A DNA stretch of 64,000 nucleotides from Hansfordia pulvinata (GCA_006538405.1 BJKQ01000013.1:1054001-1118000); one strand, 5' to 3'; shown: positions 1 to 13,100, counted from the first letter of the stretch. The notes: a model not told the origin generated them from the sequence alone. Made by a program: numbers and translations.

Positions 1-331
1 AGGGAGGCCCCAAGTAGCCAGCCCAAGGTATGACCCAGGATGAGCGGTTAATTGATCATAAAACAAGAAGAAGACGGAGGGAAGAAAGGAAAAAAGGACC
101 CTGCCGATCAGACACGGCAAGGCTGCACCTCCGTACAGTCTGGTTCCTGGCGGAAAGACAGTCGTGAGACCCTGACGATCCACCATGTAGTTGACGAATT
201 GGCATGCCGGTTCGCCTGCACGATGCACAATCGCATCCCAGGCACCAAATAGGCATACTCGTGTCCCATTTATGTGAAACAAGGTGCAAAACAATAAGAA
301 GTTGAGGGAGTAACGAAACGCAAAAGAAAGA

Positions 332-416
332 TGCCCACACCCCGATTCGAACGAGGGACCTCGTCATATCGAGAGATGATACGAGTGACGCGCGCTAACC
401 ACTGTGCCATGCGGGC
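332..416 (-). tRNA. tRNA-Thr (anticodon CGU) with a 12-nt intron
   Basis: Read on the minus strand, a complete cloverleaf is visible. The 7-bp acceptor stem pairs GCCCGCA with TGTGGGC (one G-U), followed by discriminator A. The D arm is present. The 5-bp anticodon stem pairs CGTCA with TGACG. The T arm is CCTCG-TTCGAAT-CGGGG. The anticodon CGU lies at 383-381 and reads the Thr codon ACG. Between the stem halves are 19 nt: a 7-nt loop plus a 12-nt intron (379-368) after position 37, the canonical place for nuclear tRNA introns. The A box (TGGCACAGTGG) and B box (GTTCGAATC) are both recognisable. A TTTT run (minus-strand sense, about 325-322) just past the 3' end can serve as the Pol III terminator. 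No CCA is encoded, as expected in eukaryotes. Confidence 0.93.
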
Positions 417-2077
417 TTCTCATTGTTGGATGCTGGAGTGTCAATTAAGAACAAACATATAGTCTGGACACGTTTCTCACTCATGGTCCAGTTGTTCATG
501 ACGGCTGAGGCTCCAGCTCTCTACATGAAGATGGCTTTTTGCTGCGTATACTGCATTGGATCTGGTCAAGATGCCTACCAGATGTGTAAGTTATCAAGTG
601 TAAGTTACCAACCGTACCTACATGTACTACCCACCTACCTACCTACCTTACACGCCCAGCTCCAAGATTACATACATGTAGATAGGTCTACTAGTAGTAA
701 GGATGGAATCTATCACAAAGAAACACCCCGCATCGAGTAGTTTTGCTGCTTCCTGAAGCCAGAATGGAAGACTCTGCATCGGGTATCTCTGCTGATTGCC
801 TCATGAGAGGTACGGGATGTACGTAATGTATTCGTGACAAGACAAACCGGGGCAGTCGAGGTCGGAACTTTGGTAATCGCGTCGCCATCGCGGTTGCCAC
901 CGCCGCCCTCCTCCACCTCCTCGAGCAAGCGGGCGACATTCTATTTGATTTCATCTCTGGGAACTGATATGAGAGTCCCCATCGACCGCCCTCCCATTCC
1001 CACAAACCGAGCGGCTTTCCCCTTCCCCACCCGCCACGCTGCCGACGGATGGATCCTGGGCGGCGTTGGGCGGTCGGGTTGACTTGGCATATGCGTAATG
1101 CCGGGCGGCCGTTTCTTCTGCCCTTCTTTTTTCTCTCCTCCTCCTCCACCTCCTCCACCTCGCGAGCCGCCATCGCAACACAGCAAGCGACAACTGCGGA
1201 CACCGATCAGCTGCATACGAATACGGATCATCTGGCTATATTTGTGCATCTACCTCTATCAACGTATCCACGTCTTACCTAAGGTACCTAATCCAGCAGC
1301 TTCCCCCTTCCCCTATGAGGGATGGGCTGAGGGAGGCTGGTGATATCGGCTCCGGGCACGTGGGTATAGCCAGGCGAACGCGTAGTCGCAGTTGTGCAAG
1401 GCATGCCCCTATCTCTCTCTCCCTTTTACACACACACACACACACACACACACGCACTCACGCACTCACGCACGCATTCTTCTCTTGCCGGTGTCATGTT
1501 CAGATTGATGCAGGGGGCCCCCGCCTTTGCGGTCTATAGATGGGCGTTCCACACCGGGAGGCACAACACATCTACAAGCCAGCGCGGGGGTTCGGTTGCC
1601 CCCGCACGTGGGCGGACTCGCACACATGAGTACCCCCCTTACTGAGAGGACGGGGGTCTGCTGCAAGATAGGCGATATGCGTCCCCGCGGGGAGGTTCTT
1701 TACACCCCCCCCAAACCCCCAAGAAAAATCATCCAATCCAGCCTCCCTTGGGTAGGTTGGTGATAAGCTACCTTGGTGGCTGCCGCCAAGGGCCGGCGGC
1801 GAATTTGCCGAAGGGGGCGGGGCGGGGCGTGCCCTCTTGCAGGTGGCGAATCGGTTGATCGTCATTGCTCGTCTCGGGGATGGGTGAGTAGGTATGCTTT
1901 TTCTTGCTTGCCTGCTCCCTTGCCCCGGCCCCTGGCAATCCTTCAGTCCGCACAACGCCATGCTGACGCTGACGACGGGCTGCCACTCGTGAGCCTGGCG
2001 CAAAGAGCCGGCACCCTCCCGCAGGGGGGACGACGCGCTCATTCTCGCGCCAGTTCGTTCGCAGTTCGCCGCCGTCG

Positions 2078-2117
<40 letters not shown>

Positions 2118-3927
2118 TGCATAGTCCCGGGCTCCACATGAGCAGTATACGAGCAGCAGCATGAAATGTTGCTGGCCGAGGCGGGCGCGCAAGACCAGCC
2201 GCCCCGTCGCCACGTGACCGGCCGCCTCTCAACCCACATTAGCATCCACGTCGCCCCGTGCAGTCACCAGTCAAGAAACCCTGTCCGCCAGACGCGGTGC
2301 TGCCTGCCAAGGATGCGAGGGAGATGGCGCGGGGAAGAGAGACGGGGGAAAACAGGCAACAGAGCAGGGGAGGCAGGGGAGCACGTGGTGGCGAGGTCTC
2401 GAGTGGTTGATCTGTTCCAGCGTGGGCGGAATCGGATCTCGAGAACGACCATGTGCCCGGTGGCTGCAGACCACCCTATCGCCATCCGTGTCGCCGTCTC
2501 TCGTCCCAAGCCAAAGCAAGGTCTCTCTCCATCCTCGCTGTTCACCCGCGCCAGACGGCTCGAGACAAAAGACACAGCACAGGCGAGTCGTTGCCCCCCG
2601 GCCCTAAGCTGCCCACATGGCGAATCACGGACGGGCCAGGGTGGCTACCCAGTCAGCCGCTTTCCGTGGGGCGAGAGCTGCTTTCGCCACCTTGCCTGAT
2701 AGCCCGACCCAAGTCCGATAAGTGGAGGCTCTCTTCGGGCAACTTCTCACGGCACTGCGGCCGCTACCGATGATTCCGAGTTGAGGCTCGCCTCCGTGGC
2801 CCCCAGCCTGTTCGCATCTGCGAGTGAGATCACCTTACCTCGGGAACCTTACCTGCTTTGGGCCGCAAAGGTCGGTCGTGTTCCCGAAGCTCGGCTCCTT
2901 CCCACTAGTTAGTACCTTATATGCCTAAGCTGTGTACGATAATGAGGACCCCAAACAGGCCACGATGCTCTTTCACATCTTCAGGCACGCGGGCTCGGCA
3001 GAAGCCCTCTCGGCCGTTCTGCCATTGGAAGCAAGTGCCTGCCAGTAAGCACTATACGAGTACTCGCAGCACGTAAGGCACCGGTGATCCCCCCCCCTGT
3101 TTGACGGATGGCATATCCCGGGACCGGCCCATGGAAGCATTCAGCTTACACGGTACATGGGCGATATGGATGGCGGTTAGTCGCCGCCATCGATGCGGAC
3201 CCGCGCCACCCGCTCCGCAGTTGGTGTGGGGTGAGAAACGGGCCGTGCTTCTCTCCCTCCCCATCTTTCCTTAAAGTCGTGATTCCGACTCTCCTATGCG
3301 TTGCAAACATGTACGGCACAGCTCGCCCGCCCTCATTATCTCATCGACCGATCGCGATCGCACGTGGCCCCCAGTAGGAAAACCTACCCCGTTCTACCCG
3401 CAGCCGTGGCGTCGGGGCGACGGGGGTGAGGCGAGCGAGCGACTTACTGCGAGTCCGAGTGCCCGTCTTCACGGCCATCCCACCACTCAGGCGCTTCGCC
3501 TCTGTTGATCACTGCCGCACGAGCTGGCTGCCCTTGCCTCCCTCCCTCCCTATCCATAGAAACGCAAAAGACGTTTCCCCATCTCGGCAGTGGGCTGTCT
3601 GGAAACCCGGCAAAGTCCGCCAGCAGGCGCCATTTGCCGCGAAACCCCTCCCCTTTCTCACCAAGTATAGACCGCACTCTCGGGCGAGCCGAAGAAACGA
3701 GGGCAGACGTGATAAAGTAGCAGCAGCGCCGCTGCCTATACACATCCCTTCACTCGACTCGTCCAAACCAACAACCTCGCCTCCCTTTTCCCCCTCCTCC
3801 CCTCACGGCACAGGCCTCCCGGAGCAGCAGCTTGACGACATACACGGAGCTCAACTCTGCTACCACCACCCCGACGCGGGTGAAACGGTCACGACTATAA
3901 GAGGAACGGTACGATAAACCCGCAAAC
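417..3927. other. Intergenic region, no gene recognised
   Basis: About 3.5 kb between the tRNA and the secreted-protein gene. It contains a (CA)n run at 1428-1453, a CGT/GTC run at about 2078-2116, C/T-rich tracts and one TACGAGTA motif at 3055-3062. The open frames here are short or low complexity, such as poly-Asp/Thr read from the trinucleotide run, and match no family I recognise. Confidence 0.6.
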
Positions 3928-4569
3928 ATGTTCTTCCCGAGGTTCTCCTTCGTCTTCTGCGCCGTCTTCGCCGCCACCCTGCTCAGCAATGCCGGGGTCT
4001 TTGGCGTGCCGGTCACGGACGCTCACTTGCTTGTGTAAGAACCCGGCCCCCTGCCCCTTCCTTTCTTCATGACTCTCCTCGCTCCTCTTCTCCCCTCTTT
4101 CCACACTGAGACACAGAGTGCCTCGAATGGAGGGGGAGAGGGAGACGGCAGCCGGCACGCAAAGCCACCGCACTCTGCCGACACGACGCTAACATCCTAC
4201 AGCGCCCGCACCCGCGAAGTGGCCCCGGGCGCATGGGACGTCACCTCCTCGTCCCTCAGGACGGGCTGGCTGGCAGGCGGGGACGGCTCGCTGGCGCTCA
4301 GGGGCACGGACAGCAGGGGGAAAAGGAAGGCCATCCTGGCCCACCTGACCAACTCCAAGAGGACCAAGGACGTGATCGCGGCGATCCAGGCGTACGTCGA
4401 GAAGCACGGGTGGAGGGACGTCGGGTCGGCCGTCGTCGCCCCGGACGCGGAGCAGTTGTACGCAACCTACCTTGGTAGATTCCTGATGAAGAGCTACATG
4501 GACGATGAGAACGAAGTAAAGGACGTCTACACGGCAGACAACACCATGTACGGGCAAGTCCGTGCCTAG
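3928..4569 (+). CDS. Small secreted protein, function unknown (two exons)
   Basis: Exon 1 is 3928-4034 and exon 2 is 4203-4569. The 168-nt intron starts GTAAGA, has a GCTAAC branch point and ends TACAG. The product is 157 aa. The start has a good context (CAAACATG). The first ~28 residues are a clear signal peptide: Met, a short Arg-containing n-region, a hydrophobic stretch rich in Phe/Val/Ala/Leu, then small residues before a likely cut near VFG/VPVTDA. The mature part of about 130 aa is hydrophilic and alpha-helical in character. It contains no cysteine; the only Cys is in the signal peptide. It therefore does not look like a cysteine-rich effector or a hydrophobin. I recognise no domain. 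The splice preserves frame (GT|C = Val). It is probably extracellular or in the secretory pathway; substrate and partner are unknown. Confidence 0.75.
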
Positions 4570-5927
4570 GACCTCCCACCTTTCTTCACAGGAAACCACG
4601 CCCGCGGCCGCCGACGCAGCGAGATAGCATTCAAAGCAAGGGCTTTGAACACCATGAACACCAAGCCCCAACCCCCCCTCTCTCCTTGCTGTTTTAGTCA
4701 TGAATTCGGGCCCAGGAAGACGTTTTACTCGGCGGACGGCTCCGAGCTTTTACGATTTTTTCCCCCTACACTCTGCTTTTTTTTTTTCGTATTTACTTAA
4801 ACAAGTGGGCCGAAGCCTGAAGGATCTCGGGGGCGAACGGAGCTTTCCAAATAGATCCCCATACACATAGATATACTCTAGACTTAGAAGCTTAGACACA
4901 TAACTCTATGACACGAAAAAATTCCCATGAGTCCCGAAGCAAGGAAACAAAAGAAGAAGAAGAGGAAGAAGAAGAAGAACGGAAATCAGAAAACCGTGGT
5001 TAATTGATTGACGGACTGGTGTGTTCCTCGTACGCGCACAGGTGGCGATTCTCTCGAGTTTCTGTCCCCACCCCTCCTTCTCTCGCACACCATGATGCCT
5101 GAAAACCCCTGCATTGTTTCGCACGTTGCCTTTCGCCTTTCGCCTTTCGCCTTCTGCTTTCAGCCCTCTCCCTACCTCAAAAAGTGTTTGCAAAGCGGCC
5201 AAACTCATATACAGAGACACCCTCGCGACGTTATGAGGAGCCAGACCACCCACCACCCAGCCCCCTCCCCCCCTCTCAATTACGTTTCCAATCTCGCCCT
5301 GTCTGCCTTCGGTAGTTCGGGAAGAGTCAACAAGGCGTTTGCCTTGGTTCCCCTGAGCGCCGAGAGGAGGAAGGGACAAAGAAGAAAAAAAGAAAAAAAG
5401 AAAGGGAAAGAGCTCGCCACCACCTGTCCCGCGAAGAAGAGAGGTGTACGCGTAGTCTTAGCTAGCGGGGTCGGACTCCTGGATCGCGGATTCCCCTCAA
5501 GAAATCGCAGGTTTCGGGCCAGTCCGGTCTCCGGCGGTCAAGATTAACACCCGAGAACGAGAGATGTACATGATATAAAGAAGAAGACGAAAATAGAAGG
5601 GGGAGAGAGAGAGAAAGGGAGAGAGAGAGAGAGAGAGAGAGAGAACGGAGACTCTGTCTGCAGGCGCCGAAGGAGGGTTCTGTCGCGGTAGGCGCAGGAG
5701 AGAAAGAGACCGACCGAGGTCTTGGAACACAAGACAGGTAAAGTCCCCCCATCAACCCGGGCCTCGGGTGGGTGGCGGCTTCACTGCCCTACCCTTGTCG
5801 CCTGCCTGAGCTCTATTGCCGTGTCTCGCTTCTTTAGTCACACACACACACTTGCATGCACGTGGGCAAGGGGACGAGAAAGAGAGAAGAAAGCGGAAGA
5901 AAAAGGAGAAGAATTGGCCGGAAAGGA
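4570..5927. other. Intergenic region with GA microsatellite
   Basis: This lies between the 3' ends of the secreted-protein gene (plus) and the Nudix gene (minus), so both 3' UTRs are probably here. A T-rich stretch is seen near 4760-4800. An imperfect (GA)n tract covers about 5603-5644, and a purine-rich AAGAAG stretch lies at about 4945-4980. I see no supported gene. Confidence 0.6.
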
Positions 5928-6991
5928 TCAATGCGTCGTCCAGCTCCCGTCTGCGGCTTCGTTGTTGGCGCCTCCTCGGGCCGCCGCCTTCTTGTCCCCG
6001 TGGGCGCCTCCGCCGACGGCCGCGGCCCCATTGCCGCCCGCCGCCGTCCCGTGGATATTGGCCGGTGGTGGTTCGGTCCCGCTCAAGTCGCCGCAGACGC
6101 CGCCGCCGCCGTTCATGACCCCGTTGACCTTGGCCGCCGGCGACTGCCCGTTCCCGTTCGCGCTCCCGGCCCCGTCCCCTTCCCCGTCCCCATCCCCGTC
6201 TCCTACCCGGCCGCCCCCACCCTCGCCCTCACAGCCCAGCGTCAGCGTCTCGGGCCCGGAGGAAGAGGATGAGGAGGAGGAGGAGGAGGAGAGGGCGAGC
6301 AGCTCAATCGCCCTGCGCAGGACGGTCCTGTCGTCGCGGAACGTGAGCCTGGCGACCGCCTCGTCGAGCGGCAGGAACCGCGGGACGAAGTGCGCCTCCC
6401 CCTCGCCCCGGCCCTTCCGCCGGTCCACCTCGGCCACGTACCACCAGACGAGCTTGGTGCCTCCGCCGCCGCCCCCCTTATCATCACCACCCTTCTTCGT
6501 CTTTTTCATCTTCTTCTTCACGCCTACTTCTTCTTCTTCTTCTTCTTCCTCCCCCCGCTGCTGCCCCCGCTCCCGCTGCCGCCGCTCAGGTCCCGCACGT
6601 CGAGCATGAAAGGCTCCGTCACGCCCCCCTCGTAGCACCGCGCCACGTCCCCCACGTCCGCCGGCTCGAGGGGGCCCGGGGCCCGGACGGGCATGCGCAG
6701 GGGCACGAGCGAGCACGCGTAGCCCGTCTCCTCGGCCGCCTCGCGCACCGCGCACGCCCGCCGGCTCTCCCCGCAGTTGCGCCGGCCCTTGGGCAGGAGC
6801 CACTCGTCCAGGGGCGTGTAGTGCACCAGGCACACGGTCGGTCGCGCTGGTGATGATGATGATGATGGCGATGATGATGGCGAGGGCGAGGACGATGATG
6901 ATGATGATGAGGTGTCGAAGATGATGGCCCCGCACGCCTCGACGTACAGGTCGGCCGTGTACAGCTTGCTATGCCACCTGGAGGCTGCCAT
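5928..6991 (-). CDS. Nudix hydrolase (diphosphoinositol/Ap4A-like), frameshifted
   Basis: Translation from the ATG at 6991-6989 gives a Nudix fold. A complete Nudix box lies at residues ~69-91 (G-x5-E-x7-REAAEETG-Y), with the metal-binding REAAEE visible. The preceding strand (WLLPKGRR) fits Nudix enzymes that hydrolyse Np4N or diphosphoinositol polyphosphates. The box is in one frame. The C-terminal part of the fold (VWWYVAEV ... FLPLDEAVARLTF) is in the -1 frame. One extra base in the six-base homopolymer at 6551-6556 joins both into a single 354-aa protein with no intron. As written, the first frame ends at a TAG right after an AAG run. The protein is unusual for its poly-Ser insertion (residues ~28-47), Lys/Glu-rich linker and long Gly/Ser/Asp-rich tail, all encoded by microsatellite-like DNA. 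Family assignment is firm; the exact substrate is inference. Confidence 0.8.
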
Positions 6992-9067
6992 TTCTCTCTC
7001 TTTCTCTCTCTCTCTCTTTTCTCTTGTTGTTTTTTTCTTCTTTCCCCCCTCCCCTAGTGTGAGCAGAGGATGTGAAGAGGCGGCTCTTTCTTGGTTTCCT
7101 GGCCGCCTTTCCCTCCCTTTATCTGGATTGATTGGTTCTCTCCCCCTGTTTATGTGTATTGAGTCGCCTGCCGAAGCCCCCCCTCGGACTTTCCAGTCCA
7201 CCCGGTGTACAATGGATGCCGCGAGTCAGGTCAATGCGGGGCAAGCTGGGCGAGCACGCCGATTGGGAGAGGGCTGTGTTCTCTGATACCGTTGCTGGTC
7301 GTCGTTGTTGTTGCTGTCGTCGCGTCGTCGTCGTCGTCGTTCTAAAGAGAGAGAGAGAGGGACGATGCAACCCCTGGCGGCAATGGCTGGTTGGTTGGCT
7401 AGGTAGGTTAGGTAGTTTGGTGGGATGCGCCCACACAGCCCACATCCGCACACGATCAAAGACAAGACAGGCCACGCGCGCGAGCGGTCTGTCGGTGGGA
7501 AAATCGCGGGGCAGCCCGGCGGCCAAGTCGAGTGGTGGTGGCAAACCGAGTTTGAAGTGCTCGTACCGGGTCAGCCCGCCCACCGCTACAATTTCCCGCA
7601 GCTGGCGGGGTTTCCCTTTTTTTCTTTCTTCTTTTAGTCTGGAGTCCGAGCGGCGCTGGGATGCTTGCTGTTGATGCTGCTGCTGCTGCTGCTGCTGTCG
7701 GCTTTTGAGATTGGTCAGTGTCCCAGCAACAGCCTGACGAGGTAAGATGGATTTCCTCCCACCCCCCTTTCTCCTTGACCACGTCTCTCGTGTGCCTCTC
7801 TTATCAAGTAACCCGCAACGCAAGGCTGAGCCAGCCCCGGGGCGGCATTCCACGGGTGCCACCGGCTCACGACCGGGGACCGACCGGGGGCGGCACTGGG
7901 GGGAAGGCAGACAGCCCGAGAGACCACCGCCCTTTGCGTTTCTTGTTCCCAGCCAGGGATCTGACGCCTCCCCGGACCGGACCAAACCACATGTGTGCAG
8001 ACCAGACCCAGGACAGGACCCACCGGTTCCTCTGGCCGGCTGTACGACTCGTACGAGTAAGGTATGTATGCAGTATGGGTCCGGGCGGCGCGCCGGTGGA
8101 GGAGAGGAGGGGGGGTCCGCGTTCCCGCTCCCGCCGGCGCGGTTCACCAAACATCTCGACTAAACTAAAACTGGCTCAAAGGGGGGCGCGATTCGCAGTC
8201 GCTGAACTCACCTCAGCGATGCCCGCCCTCGGGTCCGCGGGCGGTGAGGGAGAGCGGGAGAGGCAGAGGCGGCAATGATGAATGTCGAATGCGGATAATC
8301 GAGGTACTGTACGAGTGAGTACGGATACTCGTAGGGTGTCAAATGCAATGCCTGAGGGGTGTAGGATGCGCTGTCGATCGTGTTCGCAGGCGCGCAAACG
8401 CCCCTCCCCCACACACACAAACACCCCTGCGAAGAATCTTTTCACGGCACACGTTTCGCGAGCTCCTGAAGATGAAGATGACGGGGGAGGAGGAGGAGGA
8501 GGGCAATGGAGAAGCAATAAAGAACTAAATATATGCGCATGCGTATGCGCGCTCGGCCTTTTGCGACTTGTCGCGCATCGAAGCCGCCTCCTCCCCCGCG
8601 CCTCCGAGAGAAGACCGCCCGTCTTATTTTATAGGCAATGGCAAGGGCCGGGCTACCCTGCAAGTTATAGCACAGCTCGCCAGGCAGCCCCCGAGTCGGT
8701 CGGTAGGCCGTTCATCTCGGCGGCCTTGCGCTGTTGGCTGCTCGCTCGCTCGCTGCTTACGTGTGTGGTGACGCGAGAAAGGCGGGCTCGAGGGGAGATA
8801 GAGAAAGAGAGAGAGAGACAGAGAGCTTCGACACCGCCCACCGGAGAAGTTGGAGGGACGAATGAATGCCAGTGCCATGGACGTGTCTGTCGGAGCCTCC
8901 GTGTCCTTGGCTGGCACTTGCGTCGGGGAGGGGGGGCCACGTGAGGAGGCGCCCTGTAAGCCGGACCTCTGTTCTGTGAGAGTGCGCGTAGGCCCGCTCG
9001 CCGCGCGCGCTGACTCCCATCATCGCCGGCGCCGTCATCCCGTCACGCGCCCAAATTGGCGGAGCCC

Positions 9068-9069
<2 letters not shown>

Positions 9070-9115
<46 letters not shown>
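9070..9115. repeat. (TG)n microsatellite, 46 nt
   Basis: Perfect TG dinucleotide run. Confidence 0.95.
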
Positions 9116-9116
<1 letters not shown>

Positions 9117-10086
9117 CGAGATGACAAGGCGAGCGAGCCGCGTGGGAGGCGGACAAGCCCAGACAGAGATCATCGCCATTGTCTGCCGGCCAACCCAACG
9201 GACGCAGGGCGCACAACGTGACGACACCCGACGGGGATCAACAGACAGACAGACAGACAGACAGGCGGCATGTTGGGGCGTGCCCGCCAGCGCTCGGAGA
9301 CGGCTCCGGCCTCGCAGCCAGTCAGGGACGGCCCCAAGTGCTCGTACGAGTAGTCCTGGAACAAGGACCTTCGCCGCCGCCGCACTTTCTTTCGCCTTGC
9401 GTCGAGCGAGTGCACTTTTTTCTTTCCGGATTTGGGCTGCCTGGCGAACAGACACGGTTGTATGGCCGGGGCGGTGAGGCCCCCGGGGATGAGGCGGGGC
9501 TGAGGGATCGGCGGGGGACGGACTGGCGGCCGCCGCTGTTGCGCGTGGGATGAGACCGAAACCTGAACACACCTACAATACTAGGTACGTACCAGACAGC
9601 CGCCAATGTCCCGTCCATACAGGGCAGTGGACTGGGAACCCGACGAGGGCTGTCAGAAGAAGCGACATGTGACAGCGAGGGAGAGCGCCCGAACCAACAG
9701 TCGACGTACGTAAGGTATACTCGTACACCTATAATGTGGCAGCAGCGGTCAGCACCGGCCCGCGCGGGACGCTCAATGCTCACACGCCGGTGCCCATTGT
9801 CCTATGAGGAACCCGAGACCCCCCAACACCACTGCGGAGGCGAGCTCGGCATGTGTTTTTTCTGCCGAATTCAATGGCAATGGGGGGCAGATGGCGCCGT
9901 CCATACATGTAGCTACGCGTACAGAAGTCATCAGGCCAATTGTGACTCCCCTCTCGCGGCCCAATGCCCAGCGGACGGGCGGACTCGGGGCCATCTCGTA
10001 AAACGAGCCGTCCATGGCGAAAAACAGCCCGCCATGCCAGGAGGAAAGGCAACGGGCGAGTGCCACACCACCATAACCATACCCCA

Positions 10087-10087
<1 letters not shown>

Positions 10088-10139
<52 letters not shown>

Positions 10140-10143
10140 ACAC
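10088..10143. repeat. (AC)n microsatellite, about 56 nt
   Basis: AC run with a single T interruption near 10135. Confidence 0.95.
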
Positions 10144-13100
10144 GCAGCCTGTTGGTCCCGCGGGCGTCCCCCCTTAAATCCTGATTCGCCGTCCCATTCG
10201 CTCCGCTGCTGTCTGGCACGCCCGCCTCCACCCCCGGCCCTCACGGCTCTATCAGATGAGGGAGGGTCAGGTGCGCAAACCCATGGTGCCGGGTGGTATG
10301 GCTCTTTGCGGCGCGACTCTGGACTACCCATCCTGCCGTACCCTGCGCCGGTAGATAAGGGTCGATCAGACCAAGGCGACAAGCGGGCGGTCCGCCGTGG
10401 CAGACGGGAAGGCCGGTCACGCACCCCACCCCTTGCTCACACTCGCTTGGCTGGCCTGGCTGATGGATGACGCCAGGGAGTGATGAATTGACCAGTCAAG
10501 TGCCGCCTGCCCTGGCCCCTACGTTGCCATCTCCGCGGCTTTTCCACCTGCAAGAAGGGCAAGCATGTGATCTCCAGGCTCGACCGTAGACACGAGATAT
10601 GTTCTGTGGATGGATGAAGATCCTCGCCTGGAGGGCGTCTCGACCGAGCCTGCGACCGATCCCAGAACTTCATCAGCGATCTGGCGCGTGTTCGGGCTTT
10701 CGACTGGAGAGTGCCCAGGCCAATTTGTTACGATGAGGAACTGTACCCCTCCAAGAGCTTCGCAGACTACACTTCTCTCAAGAGAATGGCTTGATCATCG
10801 GGAGGCTGGGACGGATGCGATCTGTAAGGCAGGCACACAAGTAGGTTGACATCGAATTTTGTAAACGTTACAAACCACCCTGAAACAGTTGCAAACCTTT
10901 TCCAATGCCCTCTCACGCTTATGAATCAATGGATACGTCTCGCGAAGAGGTATTGCGAGCTGGAAGAGACTCAATTGGTTAATGATCGAGTTCTCAGCTT
11001 CACAACACTGGGGTCATGATACGCGACTGGAGGTCCCACGAAAGCACGTTGCGTTCACAATGACCTAAGAGTTTGATAACCTGCTCTCTGAGCACCCGGA
11101 CTGCACGGAGTACGAGTGGGTAGTCGATATCGCGCAGCACAGGACACACCAAAGCCTCGAAACGAGACTGCAGAACATGCTCATAGCACCACGGCAGACT
11201 GGACACATGTCGTAACTAAGACCCAGAGGCATCCGGGCTGTCAAGGAAAGATCCAGGGAGCCAGTTGCGAAGACAGTTTTGAGGAGAGACTGGCATCATA
11301 AACCCGAGTACGCGTGACCACTCTTGCCCAATCTACAAGTTTTCAAGTCGTCCTCTTCGAAAATAACCCGACAGCCACTGCGCCGCCAGATTGATCGCTC
11401 GCTCTTAGATCATACTGCGCCAATAGGATTTGGTCCCAGTGATGGTCTTCATGAACCATTGAACATCCCGCGACGCACCAAGTTGAGCCATGGCGAGAAT
11501 CTCGCAACGAGCCGAGCTCTTCGTGACGATTCGGAATGCGACGCCGGAATCAAATGAGTTTCGCGAACCATTGAGGCATAGTACCGGACTCGCCACTCGG
11601 TTGACGCATAGCCGGCAACCAGCGAGTGTTCGGATCCAGAGTCGCCCGAATTGTCATCTTCTCGGATGAGTCGACACTGCCAATCCTCGCACCTCAAAGT
11701 TATAACTGCGGAGAAACCATCGCGGAAACTCCGCAAGCCGCCCGTCCGCCGGCGTTTACCTCTCAGGTCTTCGCGACTGCCACATGTCAACACGTCCACG
11801 ATGAAAGAAGGACAAGGGAATCCATTACTCGTGCCTAGAAGTACGGGTTGCGGAATAGACAGGTACCTAACGGGATCCGGACACCATTCGCTGGAACTGG
11901 ATGTGTCTCAGCTCCGGAGGTACGAGAGGTACATGGGAGGTCAGTCGGCCCGCCCACGCACCCAATGCCCCCGCGAGCGAAGTACGGCAGCCCCTCCCCT
12001 CGGACTAAGGGTTTTCCCGACCCCTCTCGCCTCGCCTCACCCATACCCGGCTTGTCCACCCGCCCGCCTGTGCCTTGGAACTTTCCACCCACTTCCACCT
12101 CTGCCTCACCGACCACACACGCCCACTGAGGTCGCCCACTCGCCGCACTCACACTCGTGCACGCACTCGCACTCCCGCTCTCCAACTCACCAGGCTCGGC
12201 CAGTACTCGTACATGCCTAGCTATGACTCACACCCAGCACCACCACCGCCCCTCGCCAGCTCCAGCAGCCCTGCTTCCCACCACTCATGCCGCCCAATTC
12301 GTCTGCCGTGGACGTAATGCTCCGCCCGCTCCGGGCTGAGCGACTTGAGATCGCTTCGGAGAAGGGAGGTTCGCGGACGCTACAGAAACGCCGTCTGCAG
12401 GATGGCGGACCTCGCCAGCTTTCGCCCTGTCCGTGGCTCGGTCCGCACATCGGGTAGCCACCCGATCGCCAGCAAAACCCTCCCCACCGGCCTGCTCTAC
12501 GCCCAGGCTTGCTGGATCCGGCCTCCGCAGTAGTCACCAGCCGACACGCAAGCGTGGCAAGCAAGTGGTGGCTGACGCAACGACGTCCAGGCACCTACGG
12601 CACCTACGGCACCTACGGCACCCTTACCCACCCGCGCACCCGATAGAACCGGATCCAACCTGCTGGAGCCCTTGAGCACCGCTGCGTCACCCAGCGGCCC
12701 CTGTGATTTGTCAATGGATTCTGGCCGCATTTTTCTTCTGCTTTCGCCATTGCAGCGACCCCGCCCCGCGAACCATCACCGGACGGCTGGCGGTCTACTC
12801 ACATGCCCTCCCAACCCCAACGCGCCGCCACCACAGTCGAGTCGATTGCTCGCTAGGTTGCCTGCCCGGCACTTGGTTGAGAGTGCTGGCGGATACCCAG
12901 GAGGCACGACATGACGCAGCAGCAGCAGGCTGTCTGACCCTGGTCTCAAGAGCGTCTGCATACATTCGCCCCACGCCACAATCAGGCCTCGGAGGCCCAT
13001 CAGGTGTAATAGGTCGCGCACACACCGCCCAGAGGCCCAACTTTGGCAGCGTCAGTCATACAAGGGGGTCACCGATCAGCCACCATCCCGCCTCCCACTC

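Noticed and set aside
380..387. TACGAGTG in the tRNA anticodon arm as origin of the dispersed TACGAGTA motif
   Set aside because: It differs at the last base, and the dispersed copies share no tRNA flanking sequence, so a tRNA-derived SINE origin is not supported.
1572..2213. 213-codon minus frame with poly-Thr/Asp
   Set aside because: Made by the CGT/GTC repeat; nothing else supports coding.
5722..6609. 295-codon plus-strand Pro/Ser-rich frame
   Set aside because: Antisense of the Nudix gene, driven by its repeats.
7119..8150. 343-codon minus-strand open frame
   Set aside because: Composition is Pro/Arg/Gln low complexity from a CTG run and GC-rich DNA. No domain and no start context or introns to support it.
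11626..11838. IVIFSDES resembling a Tc1/mariner transposase DDE motif
   Set aside because: The frame lacks the expected upstream RxxW and downstream WxR context, contains an upstream stop, and no terminal inverted repeats were seen. Probably chance.
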